From positions 1 through 64,000 of the forward strand of contig VWZP01010453.1 of assembly GCA_013396995.1 (NCBI GenBank): a stretch of 64,000 nt of DNA. Direction: 5' to 3'. Position 1 is the stretch's first letter. Every line of letters starts with the position of its first letter. The notes beneath the pieces are model-generated. The model made no database searches, had not been told where the DNA came from, and saw only the letters and a program-made list of their open reading frames with translations. The translations under genes were made by a program, and so were the position numbers. Of the stretch, positions 1 through 14,121 are shown in pieces. The stretch comes from Dicaeum eximium. Lineage: Eukaryota > Chordata > Aves > Passeriformes > Dicaeidae.

Positions 1-17
1 TATATATATATATATAT
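1..17. repeat. (TA)n microsatellite at window edge
   Basis: Pure alternating TA dinucleotides open the window and probably continue to its left. Simple repeat with no coding content. Confidence 0.9.
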
Positions 18-3000
18 GTTTACTCTTTTTTAATATGTTTGTCAGCTGTTGAAGGCCAGTTTTATTGTGGTACAGATATGGAAATGCATGTGGCGTATCC
101 CTGTACCTAGAAAGAAAATTTGACCACAAACTTATGGAAATTCATGGCAAAAGTAGTAATTCAATTAACTCCACAGTTACAAATAACTGAAAAGAGGTGA
201 CTGTGTCACAATACTTTTTATAATACTTTGTATCAATCTAAAACCTAATTAATTCATGATTTCTCAAGAAAAAAGTGAAAGATTTGAACCAAGAGCAGAA
301 AACTTACTGGTGATTTTAAGAACTGATTTAAAGCAAATGAATCAACATGAGCAAATTTTTAAGCCTTATAAGACTGGCAGATTACACCCCATTAATACCC
401 AACGTGAGAAAATACAAGGAAAATATTTATATGATTCAGTAGCAAGAAATAAATCTAGATAAATTTAGAATTTAAAATAGAACTAAAACACAGTTGCTTA
501 ATAATTATGGGTTTTAATCATTGTTGGATGTGCAGGATTATTTCTCACTTGAAGCCTTTAACCCAAGAAAGACAGTTTTTCACTGAAAATTCTGTATTTC
601 ATCACAAAGCTGTGAACTTGACAGAGGAACTTTTAGGTGAAATTCTGCTGGGCTTGGTTGTAGAAAAATCAGAATAGATTAAGACAATTATTCCTTCTGG
701 TTCATGGGTTTTTTTTTAATCTCTCCTTACCTCAGGAACATGACATTAATATTCTACTTTGCTGATGCCTCACAATGAAATCTTTGGCATGTCAGTGCCA
801 GAAAGTGAATCAAGTAAAAACTTAGGAGAAATGAAAATGAAGATCAAAAAGGAACAGGAAATTGTCTTTGTTTTGTGTTTGATAGTAGATTTCCATGAAA
901 CAAGACAATGAACTAAAATTTATTTGGAAAAAAAAAATACGATTGATTTCACCTATCTATCTTGCCACCAAATAGATCAGGATGGTTTTTGTTGCTTTGT
1001 GCAAAGATGAATGTGTACAATAACCTTGAAAGAATAAATTTTTACAGCCTTGCCTATGCTATTGTAATTCTTTTAGTCTTGAACAATTTAAAAATTAACC
1101 CTCCCGTCCATCTTCCATACCCACCTATCTATTGTTCATGCCTCAACCTTTATAAATTACTAATTCCTTGATAGACAGTGAGAGATACTCTAGCAAATTT
1201 CTAGTTGTATGCAGTAGAGAATTCTGTAGGGCTCTGGTTTGTAACTTTAAGCAATTCCTCTGTCAGACAAATGGTTCAATTAATATGATTATATATATAT
1301 AGCTAGAGGTGCCCTATCTATGAATGCAGGACAGCATTTCTCACACTGAATGAGACTGAAATTCCAAGAGGCAAGTATGTCTCAAAAAAAAAGCTAATTT
1401 CTTGCAATTAAGAACTGCTTTAGGAATGTTGCTGGTAAAATGCAAGCCTAAATCTAGCAGTTATTTTGCAATTACAATATTTCTGCTGGTGAATATCCAA
1501 ATGTTAGAACAGATAATGACACATACATCAAAAATATTTTAAATATTTTCTTCTATGTCATCCAATTTGTCCTGATCTTTTCATTTTTAGTCCACTATAT
1601 GTTATGTTATCATAATTTACATGCTATTAACCTTCTACTCAACTGGAGGATAAAACTTGTAATTTCAAAAAAGTCCATACATTTTCTTTTTCCTCTGTCA
1701 TAGAATATTAATTGTTGTTATTTAAAGAAATTTGAAAGAAATTCAGCATGGCTGATATTGCAAATTGCAGCATTTATAACATGGAAATTGTCTTAATAGT
1801 CAGATAGATATTTTTCATTAAAATTGCAATCTATTATTTATACTACTAATAAATAAGTCTAATGAGTATACTGTCTCATAAATATCAGTGGCTTTATCTA
1901 ATAAAGGGTATGGGGATTCTGAAAATTCTGTTTTGAAGTATCTAATGTTATTCTGAAGCAGGACACAAAAATCCCTAATTTAGATTCCTAAAAACTTATG
2001 CAGAATATCAGGACAGTCAGGTAACTCAAAATGGAATGTAGAAACCAACATTCAGGAAAGCAAATACAGAGGCAGAGGTGTATCTCTTTCTGAGTTGTTG
2101 CCAACAGGACTGCTGCTTGGAACTGACAGTCTGGAACTGTTCTGGTGAAAGGAGACCAAAAGGCAATTCTTCTCCGAAAGGAAATACAACCTGTATCAAA
2201 TTCTGCTCACTGGGAACATGTCCTAAGTGTTGATGATAACAAACACTGATACCATCTTCATTTTGTCCAGTCTTGATGTGCAGTTTGTAGGTTCTGAATG
2301 ATACTAGGCTTTGATGTATTCAGGCTCATAAGTGTGAGATGTATACAGAGTAGCAGCTTAAATAGTGAGGTAAGCATCAGTAATAAAAGAAAAGTACTAA
2401 TGTAGGTTAAATGGCACTGAGCTGAAAGGACAGATGCCCAGGAACCAACACATTTAGCCTGTGATGTCTGCAGAATTTCAACTCCAAGGACTGTGGTTTC
2501 TTGTTTCCTCTAACATAAATGATGTTTTCACCTTCTGTGGGTATCAGTCACTTTGTTTCTGTGAATTGGCAATTAGTTTTGAAGAACACAAACTATTGCT
2601 CTTTAATATAAATAATAAAGACAATAACAGTATATTTTAAAGTACTGCATATATTAGAAACTAATTGCATGCAGGATATCACTAACCACAGTTAATTGCC
2701 ATTGAAAAATGTAGATTGCCATTTTGCTGTTTGAATAATGAAAGTTTAAACTCCTTGAATTTGCTTTGTTCTTTGTAACCATGATTTGGTATTTATAATA
2801 CTTTAAGATATCATGCTTTTTTTTTTCTTCATGGTGTTTAAATGCTTAAGGAGAAAACCCCTTAGATCTCAATATTGTAATTTAGAGACTGTAGTTCTTA
2901 ATGAGAGTTTTTCAGTTTGACTCTTTAGGCATTCCTTGTTCATTATCTCATCTGTGACCTTCAAACATTCTGGAAGGAGACATTTAGATAATAAGATTTC

Positions 3001-3029
3001 TACTTTTAGCATGTTTGTTTTACATGCAT
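18..3029. other. Unique AT-rich non-coding DNA
   Basis: I see no gene, RNA or recognisable mobile element here. Open frames are under 70 codons and look like chance. CpG is rare: I count four in the first 2 kb. The only low-complexity stretches are a short (TA)n near 1290 and scattered homopolymers. Confidence 0.7.
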
Positions 3030-3395
3030 CGAGGTCTCTAAATGGCGATAAGGAGGGCAGGAAGGAAATGCCATCAGCAGAGTATTTGTTTCTCTTACCA
3101 TATCATCCCGCTGATGCCCTCCCCTGCCTCCTTCCTCTGCGCTACTCTCTGCAGCAGCAGTTTCGAAAGGACGAGATGTGTAATTTCTCTCTGTGCCTTG
3201 TATCTTGCATCTGGATACGATACGAGCATCTTGTCAGAGAAAGGGATTAGAAAGGATGGACAACATAAAACGATGGGCAAAAATGACCTTTCAGTAGTGA
3301 TTGCCTCACAGAGCTGGATTTTGCTAGACATTGGTAAGGCTGGGGTGCGGACATTTTTCAGGTTACTTGAGCGCACGGTCACCAACGGTTAGTGC
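3030..3395. promoter_or_regulatory. CpG-dense block, candidate conserved regulatory element
   Basis: By eye I count 13 CpG dinucleotides in about 360 bp, against roughly one per 500 bp in the preceding 2 kb. GC content is also higher than the flanks. Overlapping open frames of 96-116 codons occur on both strands; this is the usual by-product of fewer stop codons in GC-richer DNA, and none encodes a family I recognise. A homeodomain-type TAATTAG core lies just downstream near 3411. Retained CpGs suggest an unmethylated or selectively conserved element such as an enhancer. A decayed gene fragment or a recent insertion could look the same. Conservation could not be tested. Confidence 0.3.
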
Positions 3396-6300
3396 ATTAG
3401 CTGTGAACCCTAATTAGCTTAAGCAAATACTAGAAAGAGAGCAAGAAAATACGTGACTAGAATGATTGTAGATAACTTCCCATAAAAAAGAGCCAGATGA
3501 AAAACTTATAAAGCAAACAAATGCTAATCCTTAGCACGGAAACTGGAGATGGGGAAAAAGAAGACAAAATATTCTAGAAATATAATGATATTCCCTCCTT
3601 TTTTTTTTTTCTTACCTAGTAAAAGCATGAGCATGATTGCATGTACATTTGTACCATGTCAGTATAGCATATACTCTTTATCATTGACCTTAGAGAGATA
3701 AGATGCCTATTTAGGACACCTTTAGTAAATTAATTTTCCTCAAAGGCATAATGTAATCTGTCTATGTTGAAAAAAAAACCCATTGAAGACATTACGACAT
3801 TTAGACAGCAAGATCTATGTTCCTTCATGCCCACATTAGCCCAGAGTAGGAGAGTATCAACTGTCTTACCCATGGGAATATAAAAACCCGTCTTCAGACA
3901 GATATCTATGCAGAGAACAAAGATCAGCAGATGCCCAGCTGTTCTTATTTTGTAATTAAACAAAAATTACAGTGATTACATATATTCAATGGGAGAAATA
4001 CAAGCATTTCAAGGGAAGAAATACAAACATTTAGATAGCAGATTAATTTTCCTGGACTAGTCAAAAGGTAAAAGCTATGCCTTAAAAATATACTTTTGAA
4101 AATAGGTATGTATATATTGCCTCCAATATAAAACAAATATCATTAAGCAAAAATGTAGATATGAGTTGCTGTTTCCTACAATTCTTATATATACTTTTGC
4201 CTCAGATATAGAGGAAATAAGAGTAATTCAAATCCAGATTTTTGCAAGGTAAGAGATACAAGGACTGGTGGTATTAACCCTTGTAGATCTAAGTGTTTTG
4301 TTTCCAGGCATATAGCTCAGAAAAACAAAGGCTGCATCTTTATTATCTTCAGTAATGAAGGAAGAATCTATTGAACTTATTAACATCTTTAATTATTTAT
4401 AGTATTTTGGATGAGTCATAAAGGTATCCATTTTTTTATTTAATAACTTAAATGATTAAAGATTCATCTTATCATTGATCAACCAGAAACAGTGTGCTGA
4501 AAGCCTGAAGATCTATTCTGTTAGATAGTAGGCAGCTCCTGCAAGATGTTTGAGAAATATCTTTATCTTTCAAATTTGAAAAGCTGCCATCTGGAGCTGT
4601 ATTCCCGCTTTTTGCTGAGCAGCACTCTCTTGGCTAAGAAGCGAAGTCATATGTTCTTTTTGGGATAGCTTATTTATGTACTCTTGAGCTTCCCATCACC
4701 AAGTAATTTTCAGTGCGAGTCAATCTTCCAAAAATGGGGATTTGCAGAGGCAAATCTCCACAAAGATTGGATGGCTTTTCATATCAAATGGTCAGGGTAT
4801 ATCACCTCTGCCTAGCCAGTTAATCCACCATCTTTTCTTCTTCAGAGTTTTTGGTTGGTATTTCATATAAACTGATAAGAAAAATAAACCGAATGAAACT
4901 GGAGCCACAGTCTGCTGTGAAAACTGGAGCAATAGAGTTGAGATTTGAGATAGGCTGGACATGAAGTGCAAGCAGTCACTGCTTTGTAGTTGCCTATGCA
5001 TGTGACATTGCTGAAATACACACTTTTAGAAAATACTTTTGTCGAGGTAAAACACTTATTTTCAGGCCAGTGGATTAAGTAGTATATAAATAACAAATCT
5101 TCAGCTTGGCAGCTCTAATTAGCTTTCTAAGATAATGCACTAAAATATTTTTAATGTCAGTTAGTTTCAGGAGTTTATGGGGGATTTGTGTTTTTTCCTC
5201 TTATTTTCCTTGAATCACGGCATTCTCCTTTTTGTGATGTGTCATTAAGTCTGGAAATAAATAATTGCTGTAGTTGTGGCATTAATAAAATCCTATACAC
5301 GTGACAATATGGGATAGTAGATATTTTGGAAGCAAAAATGAATGTTTACTGTGTCTGTGCCAAAAAATGATGTTTAGCCTACAGCTATTTCATGGCAGTA
5401 TTAGTGTCCAAGATCTGAAAGCAGTGGAATAGATTTAGCTTTCTTGTAGAATTTTGTTGATATTTTTGCATGGAAAATATCAGCAGACAGAAAGTCTGAA
5501 AAGTCCCTTTATTCAAACAGTCATTGCATTTCAGGAATAACAAGAAGCATAATTATTTACTCTCTATAACTGCAGATAAACCGCTGTAAACTTACTTTCT
5601 TCCACCACTTCTCCTTCCTTTTGCTTTTTTTTTTTTTTGTTTGTTTTATTTTCCTCTAAGTAACAGTGATGCAGTAGAATTCAGTGGAGCATAAGCTCAA
5701 CTGATATCTATCTCAATTGATTAACTGTCTAAAAGATTTGATTTTCAGAATAGATACCCAAGAGAGCTCCAATTCATTAGTGGTTGTCCACATGTGATTA
5801 GAAACTGTGGGAGGTCTAACCCCCTCTTTTAATTGATCCAATTTCATATTCCTCACGGTCATTAAGTGTGTTAATGGTAACTTAGCACCTGCATTAAGAA
5901 ACCAACTTAACAACATCCTATAAATGACTTTAAGTCAGCAGGTGCCAAATTTACAGAGGAAAAAAATGACATGATTTCTGCTCTAATGTTGCTGCAGGAG
6001 GGATATGAAGTAATAAAATGTTGCAATTGTTTAATCCATCATGATCAAGCAGCCATCATTTGATGATAACATGATTATTATATAATAACTATCCTTTGTT
6101 ACTTGATTGCCCCTTCTTCACTCAAGGGTATCATTCCTTTTTTTATGTTAATAACTACATTCATTTATGCTACTCTGTAAGGAAGTAAGACTTTCCACTG
6201 CCTTTACTATAATGATATCATAAGATTGAAGAAGCTTTTTTAGCTGTAGGTTACGCCAGAAATACTCAGACATTCTTTATTATTGTGCTGTGTTTACACA

Positions 6301-8896
6301 GACATTTTACTTGAGAAATCTATTTGTAAATCATATGAAAGAAAGCTCTCATTTTAATAGCATGCTACTTCTAAAGTTATTTTGATTCCAGCAGGATTGG
6401 CAGTACTTTAAATAAATGCTGACAGGGTATTCAAGACAGAGTTTGGGAGTGATTATAGCAAATATTCAAATGCTGTATTAATTTTTAATGAGGGATGTAA
6501 GAGTTAAAATTTTCATTTAAAGATATTTTCCAAATATTTCTTAGTTTCTTCCTCAAAATATATGTGCAAGATGACTGCGCAGATGTACACCACAAATACA
6601 AGTTCTTGGAATTGTACCTCTTCACATGGCCAAATTTGCCCCATTCTGAGTGGCCATATGCCTAAACCCTGTTGGTTTCCAGCAAATACCTGGAGAAATG
6701 TCTGTGCTCCCTGAAGTGTTCAGTCTGTGAAGCATTCTGACAATGCCATATTCAGCATGCACCTATTGGATTAGGTTGTCACACAAAATAGAGTTACTCT
6801 AGGCTTTGTTACTGCACAACAGTGTAATTGGCAATAATTTCCCAAAATATCTGAGGAATCAAAGAACATTCTGAGAATGAAAGGGAATCAGGTCTGTTTT
6901 AAGCTGTAACAGTGGGTACCCCATAGAGTTAAAAGACGGAAGGAAATATCAGAACAAGAACTGTTCCTTGGAATTGGTTAGCATTTAAGAAAAAAATTAA
7001 GCAGGAGAGTGTGAAAGACATGTAAAGGGGGAATGAGAATGTAGGGGGTTAAGAATGTTACATTAGGAATGTAAGGGGAAGAAAGGAATAGAGAATGCAA
7101 GATGCAAAGAATAGGGTTTAAAGTGTTAGTTGGCAGGATGACAGACAAATATCCTTTCAGAAAATGAATGCAGTTTCTAATATTTCTAATATTACAGAAA
7201 ACCAACCTTATTGGCCTCTGGGACAACACAAAATATATAAATAGAGTAAGTATAAACTCTAGGCCAGATGCTCTTCAGAAAAGAAAAGATTATGCTCTGA
7301 GTGGCAGAAGGACACAGAGAGCTGTGGCAGCAGCCAGGTAAGCAGACACTCAGAAGCACAGCTGGAGCTGAGGATCCCAGACTTCTGCACACTTGGACAG
7401 AGAGAATACAAAATCCCTTTATTTAGGGTCTCTTTCCAGAGGCACGCAGCTCTCATTGTTATTTTCTTACTTAGCTATTGCACCAGGACTAAATTATTTT
7501 AGGTATCAAGGAGCCTGAGACTGTGGGAATGGGGTGCGTGGGGAGTTAAAAGGAGCACGTGTTGTTTCTCTGGAGAGATGCCCTGTGAAGGGGCTGTCAT
7601 TCCACTCATGTTGTGTGGTTGTGACTGCCAGAGTGGCTCCTGGATGGTCAAAGAGGAAAACTTCCTTAACAAGGGGAACTATATTTAGATGAAGACAAGC
7701 ATATCTGAAAAAATAATTGGGATGCTGATTGCTATCAATTGCTAGTCCTTAGATGAATATGGTACTGTACTGACAAAGTGCACCTCTTTCCTCCTTTCCT
7801 AGAAAGCAACAAACATTTGGCTTGGTTATGAAGGCAGGTTGCTTTCTGCTGCCCTGCAGGAATGGTGGGAAGGGGGTTTGTTCCTACAGCTGGACTCTGT
7901 GCTTGCCTGAGAAGTGTCAGATGAGACATGGTATTAACTGGCCCTACTTGAGAGAGACCAAAGTTGTGCCCCTCAGAGAGGAGAAATGAGTTCCTTGGGT
8001 GTTGAGCCAGAAGATCTGTGTTCTTTTACTTTATAGTATCATGCTCCTGGGATTCATCCTTTGCTTATTAATTTCTCAGGACTCAGAACTCTTTAGGTGA
8101 TTTGCTTTGTCAGACCTCATTTGGTGACTGGTTTAAAAAAGAATAATTAGTTAAATGTGAACTTCCTATAAATATTTACATATATATTTATACACGTATT
8201 CTTATACAGTGATATCAAATTTGTTTAATTAGTTCAGCTGAACTAACAGATTGTCATGACTGGCATAATGGTGTGTAATCAGCAAATTTCTGTGTTAAAG
8301 CTCAGAGCTCAAGTTTAATATGCAAGGGAAATGTAGAATTCTTCATGCTTGTATTTTGCTTTTTGGAACTGACAGTATGAATACAGTTGGTTCAAGAAGA
8401 TGTAAAATGTGGTTCTATTAATATTACCTTACATATTAAGTTTATATAATCCTTACTTTTCCATCTGTGCCACATTTTGATGCAGAACAAAAATGTTGCC
8501 AGACGTTCTACAATTATGTAGTTAAATGGAAAAGTGTTGGAACCATCTGTAAAATCCTACCACAAAGAAAATCTAAATGTTTAGTATTTTTATTCTTTTT
8601 GAAATAAGTCCAAGAAATTGCAACAAGGAATCTAAAGAAGAATACATGCAGCAGTAAGAGGAAAGAATAAAATCACGAACTTCTGTAACAGTAATCCACC
8701 CAGAATGCAGGCATTTGGCCTCAGTCTAGTAAAGAGTCAGGAAAGGGTATAGGCCTAAATGTTTTATATGTACATATGCAGGTATATCTCTAAAAGTTTT
8801 CATAAGACTCAAAGAGCATGGCTAAGCAGAATTCTCAAAAATGTCTTTTTTTTTTAATTGCTGACCTCTTTTTCTGTTTTTTTCTGATCTTCTAAG
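3396..8896. other. Unique AT-rich non-coding DNA
   Basis: No gene or recognised repeat is visible. Minus-strand frames of 60-85 codons (for example 6978-7229 and 7735-7929) have no domain, no supporting splice sites and no sequence I recognise. Homopolymer T tracts occur near 3600 and 5622. A somewhat GC-richer patch at 7300-7640 has no identifiable content. Confidence 0.65.
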
Positions 8897-8917
8897 TACA
8901 AATTAACAGAAGCCAAG
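8897..8917 (+). other. Candidate 21-nt microexon (unconfirmed)
   Basis: The sequence shows a long pyrimidine-rich tract ending in CTAAG, then 21 nt reading TAC AAA TTA ACA GAA GCC AAG (YKLTEAK), then a consensus donor GTAAGT. The length is a multiple of three and the frame is open, as in known in-frame neural microexons. An inner AG at 8908-8909 would leave only 8 nt. I do not recognise the peptide, and no neighbouring exon of a host gene was identified. Splice-like strings arise by chance in 64 kb, so this is only a candidate. Confidence 0.15.
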
Positions 8918-11900
8918 GTAAGTAAAGTAAAAAAGGTGAGTAAGTAAAATAATGATTATCCTGCTCTAGCCTTTAGGAAAACTTAAATCTGTTGAAACTT
9001 TTCATTAGTATTTCCCTGCTTATCTCTTTGTTTCTTGATGAATTTCCCACAGGGGAAAAATTCTTATTAACTGACTAATGAATACCTGGGTCATAAATAT
9101 AAATCATGAAGATTCTGTGGACAACTTTTGGGTACAATGTGAATAATTTAATTCTTCATTAACTCCTTAGAGTGAATATTCTATTATCTTACTAGGTTTT
9201 GGTTTTATTAGTAAATTTAATTTAATCCTTATACTTCTAATATAATATCAAAACAAACAGCAACAGTTCCATAAATCAAAACACGTGTTTATGGTTTTCA
9301 CAGAATTCCAGCCAAATTCTTGGTTTGTATAAACTGATTTTTGTCTAACAAAGTTAGTGATGAAATATCTTTCTGTAGCAGTTGAGGGCTTGGCTCCTTA
9401 TAACACAGAAAATGTATTTCCTTTGGGACCCTACCTGGCAGTGCATTTGTAAATTGCTACAAACCTGGTGCATCAATAGCCTGATGTGAGCAATTCAGAC
9501 CAGTATTTTTTTTTATTCCAGAGCAAAATGGGAAATGTAGTTTACACTGAGAGAGCTTAGAAAAGCACAACTATAATTAGACCTATACAATGGATGAAAA
9601 ATTGGGAATGTATTGTAGCTTCAGCTGATGTAGAAAAACGCATTGCGCTGATTAACTCTCCCTTCAAAAATGGTTGCTTTATTTTAATCAATGCAAAATC
9701 CATAAAAACTGATTGATGCAGATAGCTCTCTTGCTTTTTAATGTATATTATATATATATACAATAAATTTTCATGGGTTACCATTTACATATCTATGTGC
9801 TGAATATTTTAGTAGAATATTCATGATGATGAGAAGTGAAGAAACAAACTGTTTGTCTTTACCTGGTCACAGGATTTGAATCAGCTGAACTGCTTCACAG
9901 GAAACAGAAGAGTGCTCTGATGCTTGGGATAGAGCGGTGAAAGGGAAGTACAGAATATGCATATATGCATTTGTCAGCACATATGGAGACACCATAATTT
10001 AGGTGGTTTAATCTTCTACTCTATCTTACTTCTATAATTTGGCAAAACATTTGTACCCAACAGAGCAGCTTGCTTGCCTGTCTCCTAGGCTCAGACAGAA
10101 TTTTGAAATTTGGTGTACTCCAGGCTCTCAGAAGGACTCAGTCTGCCTACCAGGAAGACTGAGTGCTTCACAACATGCAGCAGTACTTTCCCTTTTGGAG
10201 TGTTCCAAAAAGAGTTGCTTGCTTTTTATGTTCTCACTGGTTTGAGCCCTCACAGCAATTCTCTGAGCAACTACATCTGTTGTATTCTGCATAAGAATAA
10301 TTCGTCTTTCTACAGCTTAATTTGTGTCTTTGAAGTCATTAAGAGCAGAATCAAGTCTCGTACACACACACTTCAGGAATGAGACGGCATTTTCTTCTGT
10401 TTGGAGAAAGTGGGTACTCTTGGTAACTAAGTATAAATAAACCATGCATTGTTATTACCATGTCTTAATGTGCTTTTATGATGAGAATAATTTGGATGAT
10501 TACATGGTGTTGGGATGTTGTGTTTTTTAAGTTATAGTCATGAGTATTTTCCTTCATTATGAACATTATAATCAAATTTTGTATCTCCTGGTATGTATCT
10601 GCTATACATGCAATATTTTTCTTAATTGGTGAAGATTTAGTTTTCTAACACAGCACTCCTTTTTCTCTAGGTTCAAGTGTTATATATTTCTTTTTTATAG
10701 TTCATTTTTCATTCCTTCTGTCTCTTTAAACTCATAGGAAAAAAACAGGAGTCAAGTGCTTTATCTGAATGTTGCTTGATTTAACCTGCTTGGCTTAAAA
10801 CTTCATACTTAGGCCAAGTTTGGATCAATGATCAAAGATTTAGAAATTGCTTACATTGTTACGGAAGCAGCTTTACTACAAGTAAATATTAAAGTTTTGG
10901 GTGGAACCTCAGTAGAATTCTAAGTCAGCCTAGCAAAGCAGGGTCAGATATTGGGTTAAGTTCCTCAAGATTTTACGTAGTTAGATCTTGAAAATCCCTT
11001 CCAGTCTTTCTGGACAAACTACTCCATTAATTCACTCCTTTCCTTATGAAAAATTTTCCTTCCAGCAAAGGAAAAACGTTATGTGGTTTAGTCTGTACCC
11101 ATTGCACTTCACATTGCGCTTATGTGTATCATTGTGGTAGATGTATGATATATTGGTGTAGGTATGCTTGGAAACGCTTACCTTTAAATAACTTCACACA
11201 TTTGTCTTTGAGTAATGTCAAGTGAACTATTGAATTAGCAGACTTGGAAGGTAGCACCAGTTTCTTGATCAAGGCACATTGCAATAAAGGACCCACTTAT
11301 GCTGGCTTTGTCAAAAACACAGCTATAGTCTGCTAATAAACACAAATGTACAGAGACATCTCAGTCTGCCTTTATACTGGTCATTTTTACTAGCTGCATT
11401 TAGGGATTATATTGCCTTTCTCATCTCCTCCCATCATTTTTTATGCAAATGCCAGACACCTTTTTCTTAAAACTTTTTTTTAAATCTAATTTGTAAAGGG
11501 TTTTATATTCTTAGTTTAGGTAGTTCTTGCTGTCCTACTCTCCTACATGTTAGGAAATTAATACATAATGTACAGGAAACTCCTTTCTTCAAACTTTTAC
11601 ATTTACAGTGGAACAGACAGATGACAAAACCGACACTACAAAAAAGCATCAGTGCCCTGAATTTTAAAATGAAATCTTCGTTTTCAGTCCCTCTAGACTT
11701 ACTATGACAAGAGCTGAGATTTCACTAAGGTTCTTGTTATACCAGCCAAGCTTTTCCTCTGCAGAGGTAGCTGTGCAATGTCATTTGATTGTATTTTGTC
11801 CAGTAGTGTTCTGCTTACATGAGAGTTTTGGGGTTTTTTTCCTTTTTTGTTTTGTCTTTTTTCCAATTTGTATTTCCACCTTTTCTGTCTTCTTATAAAA

Positions 11901-14082
11901 GTACTTACAATTTAATGGGTCCTCTAATTGAACAGAAAGGTGCTTGTTTGCACTTAAAAATAGCTTTCAGTGAATTTGTCATGTACCGGTAATAGAAGAG
12001 CTGTCTTTCTGTTATTACCACTGCAGAATAAACCTATGGTTAATACCTTATTTACACAAACTGAAGATGTCGGGCGACCTTGGAGCTGCATTGTGTTCAG
12101 TGCCCTTTTTGTAACCTTAATTACCGGGGAATACAGCACTTTAAAGAAAGACTAACATTTCACTTTAACATCCACGATAATCTATTATAAAGCCAGCTAA
12201 GCCAGCCCCCAAATACAGAGAAATGTTATTACATGCTCAGCTAGCTGTCAAGGGGCCATGAGTCAGTGGCTTACAGTTATCAAAAGTAACAAGGTTGTTC
12301 AGAATTTCATCCAACAAAGCCAGCCAGCTTATGAAGGGATTAAGCACTCTTTGATTAGAACAAATGGAACACATCCTGCCCTTTTGATTAGCATTGCCTT
12401 TCACTTGGTTTAGTCTAGTAATTTGACACTCTTACTAGCCAATGCAAGAAAAGACTCAGTTGTGGCCTACCCATGAGTATTATAGCAGCAGTATATTAGT
12501 GTGCAGATGTTAAATTGTGAGCAATCTGAGAGATCACGCTCAATGTCCTATGAAAATCCCAAGGGCATAATGTCAACAGACAGAGTGTAATAATATTTAA
12601 TGCAATGTGTGACAGCAGACTCCACGAGCCTTTAGACACAACATACTGCCCTGAGGCCACAGCCTTTCCACTTTCTATCCCAGACAATCAAAAAGATTTT
12701 ATGTCAGCTTTACTGATATTGTAAAGGTTCATATTTTAATTTCTCACTTAAGTCAGTCACAGCAACACGTGTTTACAGTGGCGGAGAAATGAGTAAAAAA
12801 TATTTTGAAAATAATGAAGAGTTCGTATGCACAGTTTGGTGTGGAAACATTCACCCTTGCCATGTTGAAAAGAAAGAAAAAAGTTGTTTCATTGGAACAC
12901 AAATGCTGGGACCTTGATTTTGTACTGCTTTCCCTCACCCTTTCCCTGTTTTCCTCTCCCTGACTTGGTACCTCAGTGTTGATTGGTATTTGATAAAGAT
13001 TGAAGAAATTACAGGTGAGAAACCTCCCCTCCAGACTTCAGTTGTGCCAAACTCCATGTGATACACTGAATAATCACTGGATGAAAAGGTTATCTGTGGG
13101 ATTTCGTCCAACTGGGATTCCTGCTTCAGATGCATTTGCAGAGGGCTTTGGTCATAAACCCTGGCAAGCAGGGTACTGAGGGGAGGGAGCACCTGATCAG
13201 GCCACGGAGGGAAAAGTGGGGCCATGGGAATTAGTAGTATGCTAATAGAGTAATCCTATATTTGGTCAAGCTTCCAGCTCTTGTTTTCCACTGGTCATGT
13301 TCTGAGCTCACCTTCCTGATGGGACCCTGTGCCCCTATACCTGGCTGTGTTTGCCTCGCCCAGGGGTCTTTGGAATCCAGCGTCGGTAACCTGCACCACA
13401 TTTGTTATTTTCATTATTAAAGTTTTTATTTTCTGGGCTAGCCCATCACTCCCATTCCTCTTTATTAGCCAGCTCCTCCTGGCCAAGCTGAGCAGGGAGA
13501 TCACAGTGAGCTTCTAAGCTCACAGTCATCAGTGGTTTTCAAGGTGCCTACTTTCTCTGATACTTTTCGTTGACATGCATTTGAAATAAACCCCACTGTA
13601 TGTTGTTCTTCTTTGTCTCAAATCAACTGCTTGAATGTGTACTTGAGAATGTCATCCTGCTCAGCCATATCCTATCATTCCCTCCTTTCTTCTGTATGAT
13701 ACTAAGTGTGAAATATCCAGGTTTGTTCAGCATAAACAGTGGTGACAGTCAGTTCATGTTTCAAGAGCAGCTGTTCATCTCCTATTCTCCACCCACCAGA
13801 CATCACACCTACCTCAGATCTGCCCTGTGGTCTGCTTGTGTAATCACTCCCTGACACAGTTAAATCAAAAGTATCTGTGTTAGAAAAGTTTTAAACGGTT
13901 TGAATTAACCAAAATGATATTGACTTGATGGCTTATTTGGGAATTAGATATAATCTAATTCCATTAAATATTCAAATTTGACTTTTATCTTGTATTTCGC
14001 ATTCCTAAAAGTACAAAAGCAGCACAGTATTTGATTTATATGGTCTTCTGCTAGACTACAAAACAACTAATTTTTTTTTTTA
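8918..14082. other. Unique non-coding DNA
   Basis: No gene or identified mobile element. The subregion 12.19-12.80 kb is unrepetitive and of mixed composition, including a TCF/LEF-like CTTTGATTAG at about 12,350, so it could be conserved non-coding sequence, but nothing proves this. A GC-richer patch at 13.1-13.5 kb holds overlapping open frames on both strands with no recognisable product. Confidence 0.6.
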
Positions 14083-14121
14083 AGGTGCCTTCCAACCGAA
14101 GCTGTTCTGTGATTCTATGAT
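14083..14121 (+). mobile_element. CR1 LINE 3'-tail fragment
   Basis: The segment carries the typical avian CR1 terminus: a GGTGCCTTCCAACC-like motif followed by TTCTGTGATTCTATGAT. In intact elements this stretch ends in short ATTCTATG-type repeats. Only about 39 bp survive, preceded by a T tract, so this is a severely 5'-truncated copy. CR1 elements insert by target-primed reverse transcription and are usually 5'-truncated. Confidence 0.8.
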
